The notes under the pieces are model-generated. The model worked only from the letters and a program-made list of their open reading frames with translations, was not told the DNA's origin and made no database searches. The position numbers and the translations under genes are program-made. Source: Hormiphora californensis (Eukaryota; Ctenophora; Tentaculata; Cydippida; Pleurobrachiidae). Taken from it: 64,000 nucleotides of DNA. Positions 1-9,579 of the stretch are shown here, one piece after another. The stretch's first letter is position 1, and every line of letters starts with the position of its first letter. The DNA is taken from assembly GCA_020137815.1 (NCBI GenBank), contig CM035354.1:1196386-1260385 (forward strand), written 5' to 3'.

Positions 1-170
1 TGCGTGAAGCGATGCAATCGAAGCCCGCGATTGTATCACCGATCAGCAATTTAATTTGTCCCTCTCTCTTCATCTAGCTCCTCCTCCCCCTCCCTCCCTC
101 TCTTTTCTCTCGCTCTCCCTCTCTCTTCATCTCCCCTCCCCCTCTCTCTTTTCTCTCGCTCTCCCTCTAG

Positions 171-959
171 GTTCGGCAGCATCATGATTGAGAATATGAG
201 AGCTAGGGACTGTGAGTTGCCAGGTATTCTCGCATGTCCGACCCTTACCGAACAAGAACAACGGTTCCTCAAGGCTGGTTTTACAGCTGCAAAGGTACTT
301 CTAACATGTTTAACATAGTTTTAAACATGTTTTACATAGTTTGACTTCTAACTAAACATGTTTCGCATGGTTTTAACATACTTGTACCCTCGTTTAGGTC
401 TGATTATCTGTCTCTTTAGAACATAGTGATGGTCTTTTAGGATCACCCTTCGTCACCAAATTTCACCATGGCAACCCCCATGTATCACCCTGACAACCCC
501 CACATCACCATGGCAACCCCCACATCACCATGACAACCCCCACATCACCATGGCAACCCCCACATCACCCTGACAACCCCCACATCACCATGGCAACCCT
601 CACATCACCATGGCAACCCCCACATCACCATGACAACCCCCACATCACCATGGCAACCCCTACATCACCATGGCAACCCACACATCACCATGGCAACCCC
701 CGCATTTGACTACAGGCGGTAGACATGAATGTGGTGTATCAGAGTCTACCTGATAGAGAGCGGATAGAACGAATTGAGATGTTTGATGAAGTGGAGCTCC
801 TAACACAACTCCTTCACCATTATTGCCTAGCAACCGCTGCCCAGGGAACCCTCACCAAGGTACAATAAAATATTAGACACATGTTCAGGTTTTAAACTCT
901 CTCAGAATATTACAACATAACAAGTTACACTCTCCTCCCTCTCTCAGATGGCGGACTGA
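171..959 (+). CDS. LCMT1: Leucine carboxyl methyltransferase 1, last three exons (5' part outside window)
   Basis: Three exons are visible: 171-294, 716-859 and a tiny last exon 948-959 that adds only Met-Ala-Asp before TGA. All junctions are AG/GT and join in phase 0. The peptide begins FGSIMIENMRARDCELPGI, then NVVYQSLPDRERIERIEMFD and a segment ending HHYCLATAAQG. This matches the C-terminal third of the family (RFGQIMIENL..., then the acidic EFLDEMELL segment and RHYCL). LCMT1 is the cytosolic SAM-dependent enzyme that methylates the C-terminal leucine carboxyl of the PP2A catalytic subunit. The SAM-binding part lies upstream of the window. The stop codon is 9 bp from the stop of the opposing gene at 969, so the two 3' UTRs must overlap. 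Confidence 0.88.
434..712. repeat. Minisatellite in LCMT1 intron
   Basis: About fourteen tandem copies of an 18-20 bp unit close to CATCACCATGGCAACCCCCA, varying mainly at G/A after ATG, fill most of the intron between the two larger visible LCMT1 exons. Confidence 0.9.
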
Positions 960-968
960 ATGGTGTTA

Positions 969-1650
969 TTAGGCGCTCACATCCCGGTGGATCGGCTCCT
1001 CGAAGGTGGTAACCTCTCCCCTCACACTATCATCAGCACTGTTATAACAGTAACAGGAGCCAAACCCGAGCCAGCTACAGTCCATGTAATCGTACTTTGA
1101 GGTATCACAGCACCCTCCAGAGATGATAGCATCCCAGGGGTTACACATCATGGCCGTGCCCTCTGGACAACATCCAACATACTCAAAGGACGCGCTGTGA
1201 AGGAGTGGGGTTAGGGGACATGTACACAAAGGAGGCGCTGTGTGGAGAGTGGGGTTGTTGGCCAGAGGGGTTAGGGGACATAATATGTTGGTTTGAGTTT
1301 ATACTGATTTTTATTTTGGCGAAGCGACTCAAACTCAGCCAGGGTAAGGTCAATGAAGGTTAGCGAGAAGAAGACTACGAGTTACATACCTGTTATATAC
1401 GCTGATATCAAACCCAGGGCTGTCACAGTAGGCACCGCTGGCACCAAGATTAAACCCAGACTCGGACTTGAGACCCTCTCCGGATACAAGGGATGCCACT
1501 ACAACCGAGCTGTATGGGGAGACATGGGGTTAGTTGGAGAGAGAGACGATTAGTGGGTGGTGCCAGGACCACGATGACAAAGTTGATACGTTGTTGAGTT
1601 AGGGTTTACTCAACACTTGGTACTACTAACCTCACAAGGATAAGAAACAT
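969..1650 (-). CDS. Small secreted cysteine-rich protein, 121 aa, three exons
   Basis: On the minus strand, exons 1631-1650 (ATG at 1650), 1390-1509 and 969-1194 join with GT-AG introns and matching phases (20, 120 and 226 nt, 122 codons with stop). The 20-nt first exon and the start of the second make a hydrophobic leader, MFLILVSSVVVASLVSG, which looks like a cleavable signal peptide. The mature part is about 100 residues with ten cysteines, including two adjacent Cys-Cys pairs (VGCCPEG, GGCCDTS) and a CYCYN motif, and no second membrane segment. I do not recognise the family. It is probably secreted and disulfide-bonded; its function is unknown. Splicing is inferred from sequence only, but consistent phase across a 20-nt exon that completes a signal peptide is good support. 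Confidence 0.72.
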
Positions 1651-2244
1651 GTTGTCAAAGAAATGAGGGGAAGTTGTTGGTTACTCAGAGCAAGGGATGG
1701 CGAGATGTAATTGTGTCTTGGGTGTTGTGTCGTGGTGGTGGGTGGTAAACTGTTTACTAGGTCTGTCATAGTGTGACATTGTAACTATCTTCACTGTACC
1801 ATCTGTTACCCCAAATTGGTTTAGTACCTTTACTACCTAGACAAACAGGCCCAGCCCCTCCTCCCCGCCTCTATTGGTGATGAATCCCCCCTCTCTCTAT
1901 CTTTCTCTATATCTTTCTCTCTAGTCTCTCTAGTCTCTCTATTCCTATTTCCTCTCTATTCCAGTCGCAGTCAACCTATATAATTGGTGGTGACTAAATA
2001 GTCCACTATTTCCACTATCCCCCCCCCCTCTTTTCCAAATTCCACCTTCTTCCACATAAGTCATGGAAATGTTGTCAAAAACAGCCCGAACCTAGAAATC
2101 ATTAGGGGCAAGCTAATTTTTGCACAATCCGATAGTCAATAGGCCCCTGAACCACCAAAAAAAAGTCCCAAGCCCAACTCCTGGGGGAAGTGCCCCTAAT
2201 TGGCCCTAATTGATTACAGTGTATTTGTAACCATCAATTAAATC

Positions 2245-3603
2245 GGGGGGGGGGGGGACATGTTAATTGTTAATAAATCACCTCTTTTTTCCAATTTTGT
2301 TAATTAACGTTAATTAACAAAATTAACAAATGTTAAAATATTGATGTTATCGGTTGATAATACGACTTGAACTGGTTTAATTTTATAGTTTAATGACTTA
2401 TCTAACATTTGTATACCCATGCAAGGCCTCCTCCGATAACCAAAGGCCGACATGTAGGTTTTTGGCTCAAAATCGATGAAAATCCAAAAAGTACAAATAT
2501 TTAAATTTTGCGTATAAAATGTCACTTTTATATCATTTTTTCATTGATAATCGATTATTCAGACGAAAGAAAGTGATGTACAACGTTTCTGTTCGATAAA
2601 GAAGAAAAAATTTCCAAAATCACTTTTTTGGACAAAGATTGAAAATTTCCTTCGCTACAAATCCTTGTGTTTTTTTAGAAAAAATTATTTTTGGGATATT
2701 TTTCGATTGAAGGTAAATTCATGAGTCTCATTAAGTTTTTAAAGGTTAGAAAATATAGATTGGGGTCATTTGACCTCAATTGCGGTTTAGTTTGGCTAGT
2801 TTTATCAGAATTTGCAAAATGGAACAAATCGCTGTGGGAAGGCTGTATTAGACGGCTTAGGGGTAAGTAAATCATGTAGAAGGAACAAATTTGCTCGCAG
2901 AACAACATGCAGCAAGTTCTCAATCCAAAAACGTGTGTTAAAAGGGACTTTAGATGGCATATACCTTATTACCGATATATAACGGAACCTTTAATTAACG
3001 AAATCAGTAAAAATTTCGTTAATTTTAGGTATCGTTAATTTAGGGTTCCGCTAAATTAATGTTCCTTTAATTAAAAATTGCTTTTTTAGAGTAGCAAAAA
3101 AATAAAACCAAGTCATCGAATGTCGACCATAGTCCATATAATACGGGTCTTAAAACAATACTATTCAGTAATTATAGTTTGTAATGAGGCAAGCCCATGT
3201 TCTGTCCATTTACAGTAAAAAGGACCTTAATTTCCAACCCTCCTTGAACCAATGGTGACTGAAATGCATAAGGGTCTTGAACAACTGCCTCAAATTCACA
3301 ACCGTGCTCAATTGCAAAGAATATTATTCTTGATATCTCAATCAATAGGAACATAATTACCATTTTAACCCCATTTTAACCCAGTATTTGTGCTTTTTGT
3401 CAAAATTTGCTAACCCAAACCGATTTTCGTTAATTAAAGGTATGTTAATTAAAGGTACGCTAATAGGAGGTTCCATTATATAGCGGTAATAAGGTACGGC
3501 ATTTGTTAATGTTTGTTAACTTTTGTTAATTATGTTAATAAATCACCTGTTTTTTCGATGTTAATATTAACAAAGTTAACAAAATTAACATGTCCTCCCC
3601 CCC
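2245..3603. mobile_element. G-capped inverted-repeat element, 8-bp target duplication (copy a)
   Basis: The element starts with 13 G and ends with seven C. The terminal repeats share ACATGTTAATT and a nearby AATAAATCACCT followed by a T run. It is flanked on both sides by ATTAAATC (2237-2244 and 3604-3611). The other arm of the host foldback retains an empty site with a single ATTAAATC, near 4540-4555, confirming both ends and the 8-bp duplication. Only short open frames occur inside, so it is non-autonomous. Confidence 0.85.
2964..3494. mobile_element. TA-flanked inverted-repeat element nested in copy a
   Basis: Termini CCTTATTACCGATATATAAC and, inverted, CGGTAATAAGG are bordered by TA on each side (2962-2963 and 3495-3496), as expected for a Tc1/mariner-type MITE. 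No transposase is visible. It lies inside copy a, giving three nesting levels with the outer foldback. Confidence 0.65.
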
Positions 3604-4084
3604 ATTAAATCGTAAATCGTCTTAGGAAAGGAGTAGAGGGAAAACCGAGGGCACTAAAATGATCAGCGTCCTCGAATTAGTGGGGGTAGGTGCTAAAATT
3701 AAGTCTCTATCTCATCTGGTTAATTAGATAATTGGATAATTAGATCTGCACATAGCCGTTTTTTGCCATATGGCTATAGCCACTTAGGAATGGTTTAGAG
3801 ACTTTTCACTGGTGCCATTTTGTAGGCAATGGCTAAGTTATGGTGGGTCGTGGTCGGACTTTTAAGCTCTATCTCAAACCGTTTAGCCGTTATTTGGATT
3901 CAAAGATCCACAAAGAGGCTCAAAATCGTACTTTTCACCATTTTTTGCTTATTTTCAGCACCTTTGAATTCAAATAACGGCTAAACGGTTTGAAATAGAG
4001 CTTAAAAGTCCGACCACGACCCCCCATAACTTAGCCATTGCCTACAAAATGGCACCAGTGAAAAGTCTCTAAACCATTCCCAAG

Positions 4085-4198
4085 CTGTCTGGCGGCGCCA
4101 GACCCCAATTTGAGAATCAAATTGGGGTCTGGCGCCGCCCCCAATTTGATTCTCAATTTGATTCTCAGTGCGCTCAGATGGGTCGCGGCGCCAGACAG
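4085..4198. mobile_element. GC-rich palindromic MITE, full copy with 8-bp duplication
   Basis: It begins CTGTCTGGCGGCGCCAGAC and ends GGCGCCAGACAG, with a core of repeated CCCAATTTGATTCTCA. It is flanked by TTCCCAAG on both sides (4077-4084 and 4199-4206). The left arm of the host foldback carries a single related copy (CTTAGGAA on the top strand), the empty site. Confidence 0.85.
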
Positions 4199-4206
4199 TT
4201 CCCAAG

Positions 4207-4531
4207 TGGCTATAGCCATATGGCCAAAAACGGCTATGTGCGGATCTAATTATCCAATTATCTAATTAACCAGATGAGATAGAGACTTAATTTTAGCACC
4301 TACCCCCACTAATTCGAGGACGCTGATCATTTTAGTGCCCTCGGTTTTGTCTCTACTCTTTTCCTAAGTGGCTATAGCCATATAGCCAAAAAACGGCTAT
4401 GCGCAAACCTAATTATCCAATTATCTAATTAACCAGATAAGATAGAAACTTAATTTCAGCACCTACCCCCACTAATGCGAGGACGCTGAACACTTTAGTG
4501 CCCTCGGTTTTCCCTCTACTCCTTTCCTAAG
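4207..4531. repeat. Tandem duplication, about 162 bp x 2
   Basis: The stretch from TGGCTATAGCC to TTTCCTAAG occurs twice in direct orientation with a few substitutions, in the right arm only of the foldback. The left arm (about 3620-3790) has one inverted copy. Confidence 0.85.
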
Positions 4532-4745
4532 ACGATTTACGATTTAATTGATGGTTACAAATACACTGTAATCAATTAGGGCCAATTAGGGGCACTTCCC
4601 CCAGGAGTTGGGCTTGGGACTTTTTTTTGGTGGTTCAGGGGCCTATTGACTATCGTATTGTGCAAAAATTAGCTTGCCCCTAATGATTTCTAGGTTCTAA
4701 CAAGAATTCCATGAATTAACACTCAATATTGTAGTAGGAATAATA

Positions 4746-6426
4746 ATGGTACTACGGTTATCAGAGAGAGTGACCCTGCTACAAGGACCTCCTCTATCAG
4801 GGAAAACCTCCCTGCTATTTGAAACTGCCATCCAGGTAAAAATATCTTGTATCTGTCAATTATCCAATTAATTAGATCACCCAAAGATGTCCGTACTTTT
4901 CCTGATTAGTCCAATCAGTGGTAGACGGAGGATATCCTGGGTCCATGGTACGAAGAGGGAAAAAGCGTTTCGTATATCAAGTGTTAATTGGGTTCTAAGG
5001 GGGCCAGCCAATTGCGTTAGTTGGGTTCAAAAGGGGGGGGGGGTAGTTGTCCAATCCAGTTCTGTGTAACAGTAGATAAGGATTACAGCACGTTGAAACA
5101 CTACTTTGTAATTTTTTAATTGCTGTAAATCACCGTATTCTGATTTCTCCCCGACTAGCTACCCCTCAGGGTCAATATCTCTCGGCTCTCTTTTTTTCTT
5201 GTTGCACAATGCACGTTCACGTGGCTATTTATCTATCCGTGGGACAATCCTCTGTTGGATGCGTCAAGCAATTAGCAAAGATAATAGTTCTCTAATCGGT
5301 CCTTTGTTTTTACCAAACAATCGATCCCTGATGCGGTGCGCTACATCCGACAGAGACTATCTTTCTGTCTCCTCAAAACTCTGATTGTCAGCCTCCGGGG
5401 TTACCGTGGGAAGACAATTACACCTTATTATTCAAGTAGTATAGATATAAATTTATTGTATGTTTAATTTATTGCCACAGTGTGTTTATATATAATTTGA
5501 TTGTTATCAGTATAATTTTAAACCTCTTTTCCAGAAAAATTTTTACCCCGGTGAGTACTGGCACTGTCCGTCTCACTCACTCACTCAATCACTTTTCTCT
5601 CTTCCTTTCTCACACATCACCACTTGTCTCCCTTCCCATTTTTTTAGGAGAGGAGCGGGGAGGTTGTCTGTTTTATCGCACCACGAAAACTTGACAGGAT
5701 TCCCGCGTGTACAAAACTACCAACTGACACAGCATTCCTTACCTTTCATTATCCTGCTAACAGGTAGTAGTAACACTGTGTTAGTGTGTAGTAGCACTGT
5801 AGTAACACTTTGTTAGTTTGTATTTTGTTTGTGACAGCTATACTAGCTAGATTGGTTTGAACAAATCAAGTACTTTTTTTTAGCTAGGTACTAGTTTTCA
5901 TTTGTATTTTGTACCAGCTACTATTATATTTAGCTACTCAGTCAACTGTCAATTTTTTTGTGATTTGACATACATTCCAATTTGATTGTTGGTCACAACT
6001 CCCAGTTCTTTCAATTAATTAATATCCATTTAATTTTCTAAAATTATTCTTGCCCGCAGGGACGAACTAAAGAGATTCATAGTGGTGGAGTTACCCAAGA
6101 TACGCCCATCTCTTCTCCTCCTAGATAGTCTCTCCTCTTATTTCACCTCAACGGCAGAACTATATCAACTAATTAAGATATTAGACCACACCCTCCATTA
6201 CACCCCCTCAATTCACAGAGTTGTCATGGCAACATCCACCACCTCTCTCTCCTCTGTCCCTGAGTCACTGTTGTGCGAGCTGATACCGGGTCATGTGACA
6301 ATAGCCTCTCACATATCTGCTCCTGCCGATACTATCTATACAGCTCAGACAGCCGATACTGTCTATACAGTCCAGGGTAGACAGTTCACCATTACTGAAG
6401 ATCAGTTGAAATTGCTCCCGTGCTAG
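4746..6426 (+). CDS. SWSAP1: SWSAP1-like RecA-fold ATPase, 206 aa, four exons with a 16-nt microexon
   Basis: Exons 4746-4835, 5288-5435, 5535-5550 and 6060-6426 join in frame (90, 148, 16 and 367 nt). Residues near 14-24 form a Walker A loop (GPPLSGKTSLL). The second exon gives RSFVFTKQSIPDAV, and the last gives KIRPSLLLLDSLSSY, a Walker B-like strand. Order and spacing match SWSAP1, the small RAD51-paralogue-like ATPase that works with SWS1 (ZSWIM7) in homologous recombination (GTPGSGKTALLF, VLFLTRRPLQ and PSLLLLDGLEEYL in the human protein). The microexon is required to keep phase and encodes about KKFLPR. The exon 2 acceptor has a poor pyrimidine tract, so that boundary is the weakest. 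The last 35 bp overlap the coding end of the GPCR on the other strand. Confidence 0.75.
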
Positions 6427-7480
6427 CTGGTCTCTGGATGACTATTTGGGAGGTAGCTACATCTGGTCCCTGATTGATATCTGGTCTCTGGTTGCCCGAT
6501 GTTGCTTCCTTTCTGCCTTGAACCCTCCCCAGTACACCCCTCAGTACCGTTATAATATCAGTGCGGGTATACCCAAAATACATGATAATACTCGGGGTAT
6601 AGACGGCAGTAAACAGCTCTACGGGTCCTGATGCGAATAGAATCAGTGCTACAAGGGCCCGTTCTTCAAATTTCCCCGAATTATCACTGGATCGCACGAA
6701 TGATATCCAAAGAGTGACTAACATGATGATATAGAATAACTCTGCTACATTCATAAAGAAGAGTGTTCCACAAGCCTTCTTCAATCGATCCCAGTTTTCA
6801 GTGAGAGCAGGCTTCGTCATCAACAGGTATATCGAGTAGACGGAGCATAAGAGGGAGGAAAGAGTAGTCAGGAATAGAATTGACATTAGAAATGTTACAT
6901 CAGGCCTCATTATCGATGTCCCTGTTGTGTTATAATTCGTTAAAATGATATGTCCTAACGGCAGATATATCCTGGTACCACCGTAACCCCAGATCGACCT
7001 ATGACTCAATACGGTTGCCATGGTAACCAACCACATACAGCTGAAACCAACGACCTTCCCCCGGCTGATCACCACAAACTCGTTCCGTATCTTCAGCATC
7101 CTGGTGGCGGATAGGAGGAGGTTAGTGAGAGCTGGAACGGACCTGACGATGGATCGGATTGTAGAGAGGATGGCCGCACCCAGACTCGCCTTCCTGACCT
7201 GTTCCACATGGGAAGGGGAGAGGTATGTGTATATCTGGGGACTGGTCAACAGCAGTGGTATGCAGATGTAGCTGGCAGCCTGGATGACAAACAATGTACT
7301 GGCAAGGGACCACCGTCCTCTTTTTAGTAGGATTACTGTGATGTTCAGGGGTATGGCAAGGAGGGTGAGAATGAGGATGGAGGTACCGTAGATAATGTCT
7401 AGGGCTCGGGCTGTCACTGGAATATCCTGGAAGGGGTGTTCCGCGTACATTCCGTATTGTATGTGCTGGAACACGGGCAT
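6392..7480 (-). CDS. Divergent rhodopsin-like GPCR, intronless, 362 aa
   Basis: A single uninterrupted frame from ATG at 7480 encodes about seven hydrophobic segments: roughly residues 28-52, 60-82, 95-125, 142-165, 195-220, 238-262 and 275-300, followed by a polar tail of about 60 residues. A class A fold is likely but the usual marks are eroded: the DRY position reads ATRML, and the NPxxY region reads TPSIIMYF. The second extracellular loop has an N-glycosylation site (NYNTTG). The ligand cannot be guessed. Intronless lineage-specific receptors are common in early-branching animals. The 3' coding end overlaps SWSAP1 by 35 bp tail to tail, so one transcript must run through the other's coding end. 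Confidence 0.8.
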   Translation of the reverse strand: MPVFQHIQYGMYAEHPFQDIPVTARALDIIYGTSILILTLLAIPLNITVILLKRGRWSLASTLFVIQAASYICIPLLLTSPQIYTYLSPSHVEQVRKASLGAAILSTIRSIVRSVPALTNLLLSATRMLKIRNEFVVISRGKVVGFSCMWLVTMATVLSHRSIWGYGGTRIYLPLGHIILTNYNTTGTSIMRPDVTFLMSILFLTTLSSLLCSVYSIYLLMTKPALTENWDRLKKACGTLFFMNVAELFYIIMLVTLWISFVRSSDNSGKFEERALVALILFASGPVELFTAVYTPSIIMYFGYTRTDIITVLRGVLGRVQGRKEATSGNQRPDINQGPDVATSQIVIQRPASTGAISTDLQ

Positions 7481-8118
7481 TATGGGGACTAAACAGTTGG
7501 GGATTAGAAATATTTTAAATATTCTACACGCACACTTCCCAGTTCCCTCACAGAGCTAGAGCGGATAATAAGAGTAGAGACGCTCCGCCATTGATTTAAC
7601 AGGTAGAGGTAGATAGAAGAGATGTATTCATGAAAATATATTATAGAAAACGAAAGTAAACCAGTTGAAATTTAACAACTATAATGAACTCTATAATTCC
7701 TGTAGCTCTCCATGCCTCTCTCATTAGCACCACCTGCCTTGTTAGTGTTGCTATGGTAACTAGCAAACATGCTCACGTGTACATAATATATCCAACATAC
7801 CACCAGTTCTGTACATGGTCAGTGGTCTTAATTCTTAAAAATATTCCAGCTGTACAACCCCCCCCCCACCCGGTACTGCATAACGTAATGTCACAGAAAC
7901 CACTGTTATAACCCCCTTGTCCCCTCTCACTATTATAACACCCCGTGGCTATGTAGCTATGAAAGTCACACCATTGACGATGGCTACTCCAACCCCAGCC
8001 TACTGCAGCTGATCCCCTCACAGTTACAACACACCTATATTCTCCACACTGTGCTATACTTCCATTGCAACATCCCAACTATCCTTTATCCAGATCTGAT
8101 CTCCACACACCAAGTGTT
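7481..8118. other. Intergenic region between divergent GPCR and AASDHPPT
   Basis: This holds both 5' flanks. I see no convincing exon. A C-rich run (7859-7868) and a good acceptor-like site, CTTTATCCAG ending at 8091, 27 bp before the AASDHPPT start codon, are the only landmarks. Short open frames here lack family features. Confidence 0.5.
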
Positions 8119-8940
8119 ATGTTTCGTTTAGCAGTGAAGACCTCAACCTGGCACCCGACTGCGGGAGAGTGGCTCCGCGCTGCTAACACCATCTCCCCAA
8201 CTGAGCGGGAGAGAGTGGGACGATACATGTTCAAACGGGATGCTAAACACGCCATGATGGGCAGACTCCTAGTCCGGCACTGTCTCTCAACCATCACCTC
8301 CCAACCACCCGATAGCTTCGTGTTGGATCGGGATGACAGTGGTAAACCCTATCTCTCCACCCCCTGCCTGCCCTCTCTCCACTTCAACGTATCCCACGCG
8401 GGGGATTACGCAGTGTGTGCATGTAACAATAGTGGGTGGAAAGTTGGGGTTGATGTGATGAAGGTGGAGCTCCGCAGGAACACCACCCTGGAAACATTCT
8501 TCAGCCACATGCGGGGACAGTTCACACCATTCGAGTGGGATACTATTAATGGTGCTAATAACCAGTTGTTCTCTTTCTACCGTCATTGGTGTCTCAAGGA
8601 GAGTTATGTGAAGACCATCGGAACTGGCCTCAAGTTCGGGTTACAACGGATCGAATTTCACCTGGGAGGACCACTTGATCAGAAAGGAGGGTTATGTGAG
8701 ACGACAACAGTTTTGATTGATGGGGTGAGGCAGGATGATTGGGTTTTTGAGGAGCGCTCTCACGATGGTCATATAACAGCCATTGCAATCCGAGTACCGG
8801 GTAGTACCTGGGAGGGTACAATAGGAGGGTCAGGAGAGTTGAGGGTCCTTCAGTTCTCTGATCTGTCTCTCAGTGGGGTTGAGTTGGGGGACAGGGATTA
8901 TTTTGATGTGTTTCATGCTAAGAAAGAGTTCCCTGGGTAG
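8119..8940 (+). CDS. AASDHPPT: L-aminoadipate-semialdehyde dehydrogenase phosphopantetheinyl transferase, 273 aa
   Basis: A single-exon frame. The ATG at 8119 is chosen because the frame upstream has only a TTG and the family begins shortly before the RDAK region. Conserved segments: YMFKRDAKHAMMGRLLVRH (family FARDAKAAMAGRLMIRK), FNVSHAGDYAVCA (FNISHQGDYAVLA), VGVDVMKVE (VGIDIMK, the magnesium-binding D-x-D-like site) and WCLKESYVKTIGTGLKFGLQ (WALKESFIKAIGVGL). The enzyme transfers 4'-phosphopantetheine from CoA to carrier proteins such as cytosolic fatty acid synthase, mitochondrial ACP and aminoadipate reductase. The core is complete; the last 40 or so residues are lineage-specific. It is transcribed away from the upstream GPCR. 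Confidence 0.93.
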   Translation: MFRLAVKTSTWHPTAGEWLRAANTISPTERERVGRYMFKRDAKHAMMGRLLVRHCLSTITSQPPDSFVLDRDDSGKPYLSTPCLPSLHFNVSHAGDYAVCACNNSGWKVGVDVMKVELRRNTTLETFFSHMRGQFTPFEWDTINGANNQLFSFYRHWCLKESYVKTIGTGLKFGLQRIEFHLGGPLDQKGGLCETTTVLIDGVRQDDWVFEERSHDGHITAIAIRVPGSTWEGTIGGSGELRVLQFSDLSLSGVELGDRDYFDVFHAKKEFPG

Positions 8941-9182
8941 TGTGATTTGTTTTAACCTCAGAAGGGTCGAGTTCCCTGGGTAGGACTTGTTTTTTGTGCC
9001 TTCTCTGTATTCTGGTAGTGCTTGTTCTAAAATCTAGAATATCGAGCAAGGTAGTGCTATTGTGATTTGTTTTAGCGATGTTGATGTATTACTTACCGTT
9101 TTGACTGTCAATATATTTAACACTGTGTATAACTACTTGACCTGTGTATTTGACACCTTGCTTTATTGTTGTCTCTGCCAGT

Positions 9183-9570
9183 GCCCTGCCCTATCTCCCT
9201 CTATCTCTTGTACAACCAAACTAACCTACCCCTATCTCCCTCTATCTCTTGTACAACCAAACTAACCTACCCCTATCTCCCTCTATCTCTTGTACAACCA
9301 AACTAACCTACCCCTCTCTCCCTCTATCTCTTGTACAATCAAACTAACCTACCCCCTCCCTTCCTCTATTTCCTTACTGACCAAGCCCTCTTTGTAGTAC
9401 GTACTGTTAACCAACTCCCTCTCTATTATCTCTTGTACAACCAAACTAACCTACCCCTCTCTCCCTCTATCTCTTGTACAACCAAACTAACCTACCCTCT
9501 CCCTTCCTCTATTTCTTTACTAACTAACCCCTCTCTCTACCTGTTTACTAACCAACCCGGCTCTCTCCCC
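9183..9570. repeat. 42-bp minisatellite upstream of SNM1-like exon 1
   Basis: Repeats of roughly CTCTATCTCTTGTACAACCAAACTAACCTACCC, with deletions and diverged units near 9370-9420. A shorter array of the same unit stands at 10150-10270 in the duplicated copy. It supplies the pyrimidine-rich tract before the exon acceptor. Confidence 0.85.
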
Positions 9571-9579
9571 GTATAGCCG

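Larger units (their letters stand above)
2088..4697. mobile_element. Composite foldback element with nested insertions
   Basis: The outer arms are inverted copies: 2088-2244 pairs with about 4540-4697, and after removing inserts the arms continue inward (3604-3930 against 3950-4080 and 4207-4531) to a centre near 3940. No transposase frame is visible. The left arm is interrupted by a G-capped element (2245-3603), the right arm by a GC-rich palindromic MITE (4085-4198) and by a 162-163 bp tandem duplication (4207-4368 and 4369-4531). Its right end lies 48 bp upstream of the SWSAP1 start codon, so it may contribute promoter or 5' UTR sequence. Confidence 0.85.

Noticed and set aside
434-712. 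Regularly spaced repeats that could suggest a CRISPR array
   Set aside because: Contiguous tandem units without unique spacers, in an intron of an animal gene.
7684-7911. Hydrophobic 75-codon plus-strand frame upstream of AASDHPPT
   Set aside because: No splice partners and no family signal; it runs through a C-rich run.
8287-8586. Minus-strand frames opposite AASDHPPT
   Set aside because: Shadows of a strongly recognised gene.
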